Below are positions 3,241 through 5,724 of a DNA stretch of 5,724 bases, piece after piece. Position numbers and translations under genes: made by a program. The stretch lies in the NCBI GenBank assembly GCA_030018635.1, contig JASEHU010000150.1, positions 1 through 5,724 of the forward strand. The letters are read 5' to 3'. Below the pieces are notes generated by a model. The model did no database searches and was not told the DNA's origin. It worked only from the letters and a program-made list of their open reading frames with translations. Each line of letters begins with the position of its first letter. Position 1 is the stretch's first letter. Source of the stretch: a bacterium (GTDB lineage: Bacteria > UBA9089 > CG2-30-40-21 > SBAY01).

Positions 3241-4791
3241 AGCCTGGCGGACATCTTTCTCCTCAGTTACCCGAATACCCTTTGCCCCATAAGCCTCGGC
3301 TAATTTCACAAAATCAGGCGACATAGCTAAGGATGTATGGGCATATCTTTTATTATAAAAAAGTTCCTGCCATTGCCTGACCATGCCCAGATATTGGTTA
3401 TTCAGGATAGCCACATTTACCGGCAGTTTATACTGGACAGCCGTCATTAGTTCCTGAATATTCATTTGAATACTGCCGTCTCCGGCTATATCAAAAACGA
3501 TTTTATCCGGGTTGCCAACCTGTGCCCCAATAGCCGCAGGAAAACCATAGCCCATTGTCCCTAATCCACCGGAAGACAGGAAATGTCGTGGGTAATCACA
3601 TTTATAATATTGTGCCGCCCACATCTGGTTTTGTCCTACCTCAGTCGTAATAATAGCCTTACCCTGGGTAACCTTGCCAATCTCCTCGATAATAAATTGT
3701 GGTCTGAGGCAACCATCCCCTTTTTTATAAGTCAATGGATGATTTTCCTTCCATTCATTTATTTTTTTAAGCCATGATGTAATCTCCGGCGGCTGGGCTA
3801 TCTTGTTTAATTCCGTTAAAACACACCTGACATCCCCTACAATCGGGAGGTGGGCTTTTACATTCTTACTGATAGATGCCGGGTCAATATCAATATGAAT
3901 AATGGTAGAGTTGGTAGCGAATTCATCTAATTTACCTGTTATTCTATCGTCAAATCTCGCCCCAATAGCAATGATTAAATCCGTTTCAACCATAGCAAAA
4001 TTAGCATACTTGGTGCCATGCATACCCAACATACCTAAAAATAGCGGATGTGTTGCGGGGAATCCACCTAATCCCATCAAGGTAGTCGTTACCGGGATAG
4101 AGGTTTTTTCGGCTAATTCTATAAGTTCCCGTGACGCACCAGAGGTAAGCACACCACCACCGGCATAGATAACCGGTTTTTTAGCCTCACTAATCAGTTC
4201 GGCAGATTTCTTTATCTGTCCGGGATGTCCGCAATAGGTTGGGTTGTAGCTCCGAATCTCTATCTTGTCCGGGTATTTATATTCCGCTATCCCTGTGCTT
4301 ACATCCTTAGGTAAATCAATAAGAACGGGTCCTGGTCTGCCGGTTGAGGCAATATGAAACGCCTCCTTGACGGTATGAGCCAGATCTGACGGTTTCTTAA
4401 CTAAATAATTATGTTTGGTAATGGGTCGTGTAATTCCAACAATATCCGCCTCCTGAAAGGCATCATTACCAATCATAGGTGTCGGGACCTGTCCTGTCAA
4501 GGCAACCATAGGGATAGAATCCATATATGCAGTAGCAATGCCGGTAACCAAATTAGTTGCCCCGGGTCCTGAAGTAGCCAGACACACCCCTACCTTACCG
4601 GTAGAGCGGGCATATCCATCAGCCGCATGTGCCGCACCCTGTTCATGTCTAACCATAATAAATTTAATAGGTGCATCATATAAGACATCAAAGATAGGCA
4701 AGACTGACCCTCCTTGATAACCAAATATCACCTCTACACCTTCTTTAATTAACGATTCAACTAAGATTTGTGCCCCGTTTAATTTATTCAT
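3115..4791 (-). CDS. ilvB: Acetolactate synthase large (catalytic) subunit
   Basis: This 558-residue thiamine-diphosphate enzyme condenses two pyruvates to acetolactate, or pyruvate with 2-oxobutyrate to acetohydroxybutyrate, in valine, leucine and isoleucine synthesis. The N-terminal pyrimidine-binding domain has G-Y-Q-G-G and the catalytic glutamate in R-H-E50-Q-G-A. The central FAD-linked domain includes G-I-T-R-P-I-T-K-H-N (119-128) and G-A-R-F-D-D-R (277-283). The C-terminal domain has the ThDP/Mg motif G437-D-G-S ending at N464-N465, then Q-Y-L-G-M-V-R-Q-W-Q. Length and domains are complete, so a functional enzyme is expected. The ATG at 4791 has AAGGGGTGA seven bases upstream. The last 41 codons are repeated 1653 bp downstream, so the current 3' end may have been brought in by an inserted element. 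The regulatory subunit gene ilvN follows only after 2567 bp of inserted genes. A perfect-consensus promoter lies just upstream. Confidence 0.98.
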   Translation of the reverse strand: MNKLNGAQILVESLIKEGVEVIFGYQGGSVLPIFDVLYDAPIKFIMVRHEQGAAHAADGYARSTGKVGVCLATSGPGATNLVTGIATAYMDSIPMVALTGQVPTPMIGNDAFQEADIVGITRPITKHNYLVKKPSDLAHTVKEAFHIASTGRPGPVLIDLPKDVSTGIAEYKYPDKIEIRSYNPTYCGHPGQIKKSAELISEAKKPVIYAGGGVLTSGASRELIELAEKTSIPVTTTLMGLGGFPATHPLFLGMLGMHGTKYANFAMVETDLIIAIGARFDDRITGKLDEFATNSTIIHIDIDPASISKNVKAHLPIVGDVRCVLTELNKIAQPPEITSWLKKINEWKENHPLTYKKGDGCLRPQFIIEEIGKVTQGKAIITTEVGQNQMWAAQYYKCDYPRHFLSSGGLGTMGYGFPAAIGAQVGNPDKIVFDIAGDGSIQMNIQELMTAVQYKLPVNVAILNNQYLGMVRQWQELFYNKRYAHTSLAMSPDFVKLAEAYGAKGIRVTEEKDVRQALEQAIASPKPVLIDFRIVEEENVFPMVPAGAALTQMIDSLA

Positions 4792-4798
4792 CCTTCAA

Positions 4799-4807
4799 TC
4801 ACCCCTT
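4799..4807 (-). promoter_or_regulatory. ilvB ribosome-binding site
   Basis: AAGGGGTGA on the minus strand lies seven bases before the ilvB ATG and fixes the start. The predicted transcription start is at or next to its first base, so the site would be at the very 5' end of the mRNA. Confidence 0.8.
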
Positions 4808-4821
4808 GGTATAATTATACC
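4808..4821. promoter_or_regulatory. Perfect 14-bp palindrome over the ilvB -10 box
   Basis: GGTATAATTATACC is its own reverse complement and contains the ilvB -10 hexamer. Such a position suits a repressor operator, but the symmetry may simply follow from a TATAAT/ATTATA overlap. No cognate regulator is visible. Confidence 0.4.
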
Positions 4822-4842
4822 CAATATTTAAGTTCCTGTCAA
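4814..4842 (-). promoter_or_regulatory. ilvB promoter, perfect sigma70 consensus
   Basis: The minus strand carries TTGACA (4837-4842), a 17-base spacer and TATAAT (4814-4819), all at consensus. The predicted start is near 4807, giving a leader of only about 15 bases. That leaves no room for a leader-peptide attenuator or T-box in this transcript. Confidence 0.85.
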
Positions 4843-4881
4843 GGATTTTTTGAGGGTATTTCTGTTTACTTCTCTTTTTTG

Positions 4882-4910
4882 TTGCGTTTAATTAAAAAAT
4901 CTGGTATACT
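4882..4910 (+). promoter_or_regulatory. Promoter of the PIG-L family gene
   Basis: TTGCGT (4882-4887), a 17-base spacer and TATACT (4905-4910) form a sigma70-like promoter. A TG at 4902-4903, one base before the hexamer, gives an extended -10. The predicted start near 4917 yields a leader of about 40 bases. It diverges from the ilvB promoter, with about 40 bp between the two -35 boxes. Confidence 0.7.
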
Positions 4911-4938
4911 ATTTTTTGGGAAAAAGGAAAGTGATAGT

Positions 4939-4945
4939 AGGAGGT
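4939..4945 (+). promoter_or_regulatory. Ribosome-binding site deciding a TTG start
   Basis: AGGAGGT lies ten bases before the TTG at 4956. There is no nearby ATG or GTG, and the conserved A-H-P-D-D motif begins at residue 8, so translation must start here. The strong site may offset the weak start codon and slightly long spacing. Confidence 0.8.
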
Positions 4946-4955
4946 AAAAGGTAAT

Positions 4956-5645
4956 TTGAAGGTATTAGTTATTGCCGCACATCCGGATGATGAGGTGTAT
5001 GGAGTTGGTGGGACAATAGTTAAGCATGTTCAATGTGGGGATGTGGTGTATGTCTGTATGCTTACCGAAGGTGTAACAACGCAGTATCGTAATACACGGG
5101 ATAAAATCTCATTGACTAATTTAATCGAGCAGAAGAAAAAGGAAACATTGAAAGCGGCTAAAATTTTAGGAATAAAAAAGGTATTCTTCTTTAATCTGCC
5201 GGATATGAAATTAGACACTATTGCCCATTCGGAGGTCAATCAGCCAATTGAAGAATGTATTGTTAATCTTTTACCTGATATTGTTTATACACATCATTGG
5301 GGGGATGTAAATAAAGACCATCGGTTGGCCTTTGAATCGACTATGGTTGCAGTCCGACCCGGATTGAATTCACCTATCAAAAGGGTGCTTATTTACGAAA
5401 CCCCATCTTCTTCGGAATGGAATGCCCCCATCATCACCAATCAATTTATGCCTAATATCTTTGTTGACATTTCAGATGTATTACCTCTTAAAATACAAGC
5501 GATGAAGGCCTACAAAAGTGAATTGCGACCATTTCCTCATCCAAGGTCAATCGAGGCGGTAACTATTTATGCGAAAAAACGCGGATTAGAGGTAGGGAAA
5601 AAGGTAGTAGAATGCTTTATGCTTATCAGGGAAATAATAGATTAA
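4956..5645 (+). CDS. PIG-L/LmbE-family zinc-dependent deacetylase
   Basis: The 229-residue protein belongs to the PIG-L/LmbE family, which removes N-acetyl groups from GlcNAc-containing glycolipids, thiol precursors (MshB, BshB) or nucleotide sugars. The N-terminal Rossmann-like strand M-K-V-L-V-I-A leads to H9-P-D11-D12-E, where H9 and D12 are expected zinc ligands and D11 the general base. The second zinc motif is H113-H-W-G-D-V-N-K-D121-H122-R, with H122 as third ligand. A family tail H-P-R-S-I-E-A (195-201) and R-G-x-E-V-G follows. Length is normal, no signal peptide is seen, and the protein should be cytoplasmic. The start is a TTG at 4956. It is divergent from ilvB, with no shared pathway apparent, and may head an operon with the possible gene starting at 5706. 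The substrate cannot be told from sequence; sugar-modifying roles are most common in this subgroup. Confidence 0.93.
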   Translation: MKVLVIAAHPDDEVYGVGGTIVKHVQCGDVVYVCMLTEGVTTQYRNTRDKISLTNLIEQKKKETLKAAKILGIKKVFFFNLPDMKLDTIAHSEVNQPIEECIVNLLPDIVYTHHWGDVNKDHRLAFESTMVAVRPGLNSPIKRVLIYETPSSSEWNAPIITNQFMPNIFVDISDVLPLKIQAMKAYKSELRPFPHPRSIEAVTIYAKKRGLEVGKKVVECFMLIREIID

Positions 5646-5705
5646 TGTTATGTGAGTAATAATTTGATTAATAGTGGGTCATTCCATTTGATATTGGGGG
5701 TATCT

Positions 5706-5724
5706 ATGATAGAATCCAGGAGTC
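5706..5724 (+). CDS. Possible start of a further gene, cut by the window edge
   Basis: An ATG at 5706 follows a GGGGG run (5696-5700) at plausible ribosome-site spacing, 60 bases after the PIG-L gene and in the same direction. Only six codons (M-I-E-S-R-S) are visible, so neither the product nor the reality of the gene can be judged. Confidence 0.3.

Noticed and set aside
4956..5239. Minus-strand open frame inside the PIG-L gene
   Set aside because: It lies opposite the conserved zinc-motif coding region and has no ribosome site or family resemblance.

Overview
The window reads as a moderately AT-rich bacterial chromosome, probably from an uncultured lineage. That view rests on sigma70-type promoters, AGGAGG-type ribosome sites, and dispersed hairpin repeats of a kind I recall from environmental genomes. 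No phylum can be assigned from the sequence alone. The backbone is branched-chain amino-acid biosynthesis: a complete acetolactate synthase large subunit (ilvB, 4791 to 3115, minus strand) and its regulatory small subunit (ilvN, 547 to 68, minus strand). A PIG-L/LmbE-type deacetylase gene (4956-5645, plus strand) diverges from ilvB across a 164-bp promoter region. The first codons of a possible further gene lie at the right edge.

The unusual part is the 2567 bp between ilvB and ilvN, which are normally adjacent. Read in the direction of transcription (right to left), this gap holds: a palindromic dispersed repeat that may supply a promoter; a DUF4258-type toxin-like gene with a YgiT-type zinc-finger antitoxin-like gene; a 400-bp non-coding stretch of small repeats; a DUF2281-type antitoxin-like gene with no visible toxin; a second, truncated copy of the last 41 codons of ilvB; a 152-bp MITE-like palindromic element; and an MNT nucleotidyltransferase/HEPN pair whose last gene ends inside the ilvN ribosome-binding site. 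All five small genes run in the same direction as ilvB and ilvN.

The ilvB 3'-end copy (1455-1587 against 3108-3240, 133 bp, no gaps) differs at 11 positions, and every difference is a synonymous third-codon change. The two copies therefore diverged while both were the end of a working ilvB gene, not by decay of a local duplicate. The simplest reading is that incoming DNA brought its own ilvB 3' end, restored the gene and pushed the former 3' end 1653 bp downstream, as phage-derived elements do at icd in E. coli. No integrase is visible, so only the scar and cargo are seen.

Functionally, IlvB and IlvN should form one acetolactate synthase holoenzyme. If there is read-through from the strong ilvB promoter, the toxin-antitoxin-like genes are transcribed with it, and ilvN translation would depend on the end of the HEPN gene. 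No rRNA, tRNA, CRISPR array or complete transposase gene was seen.
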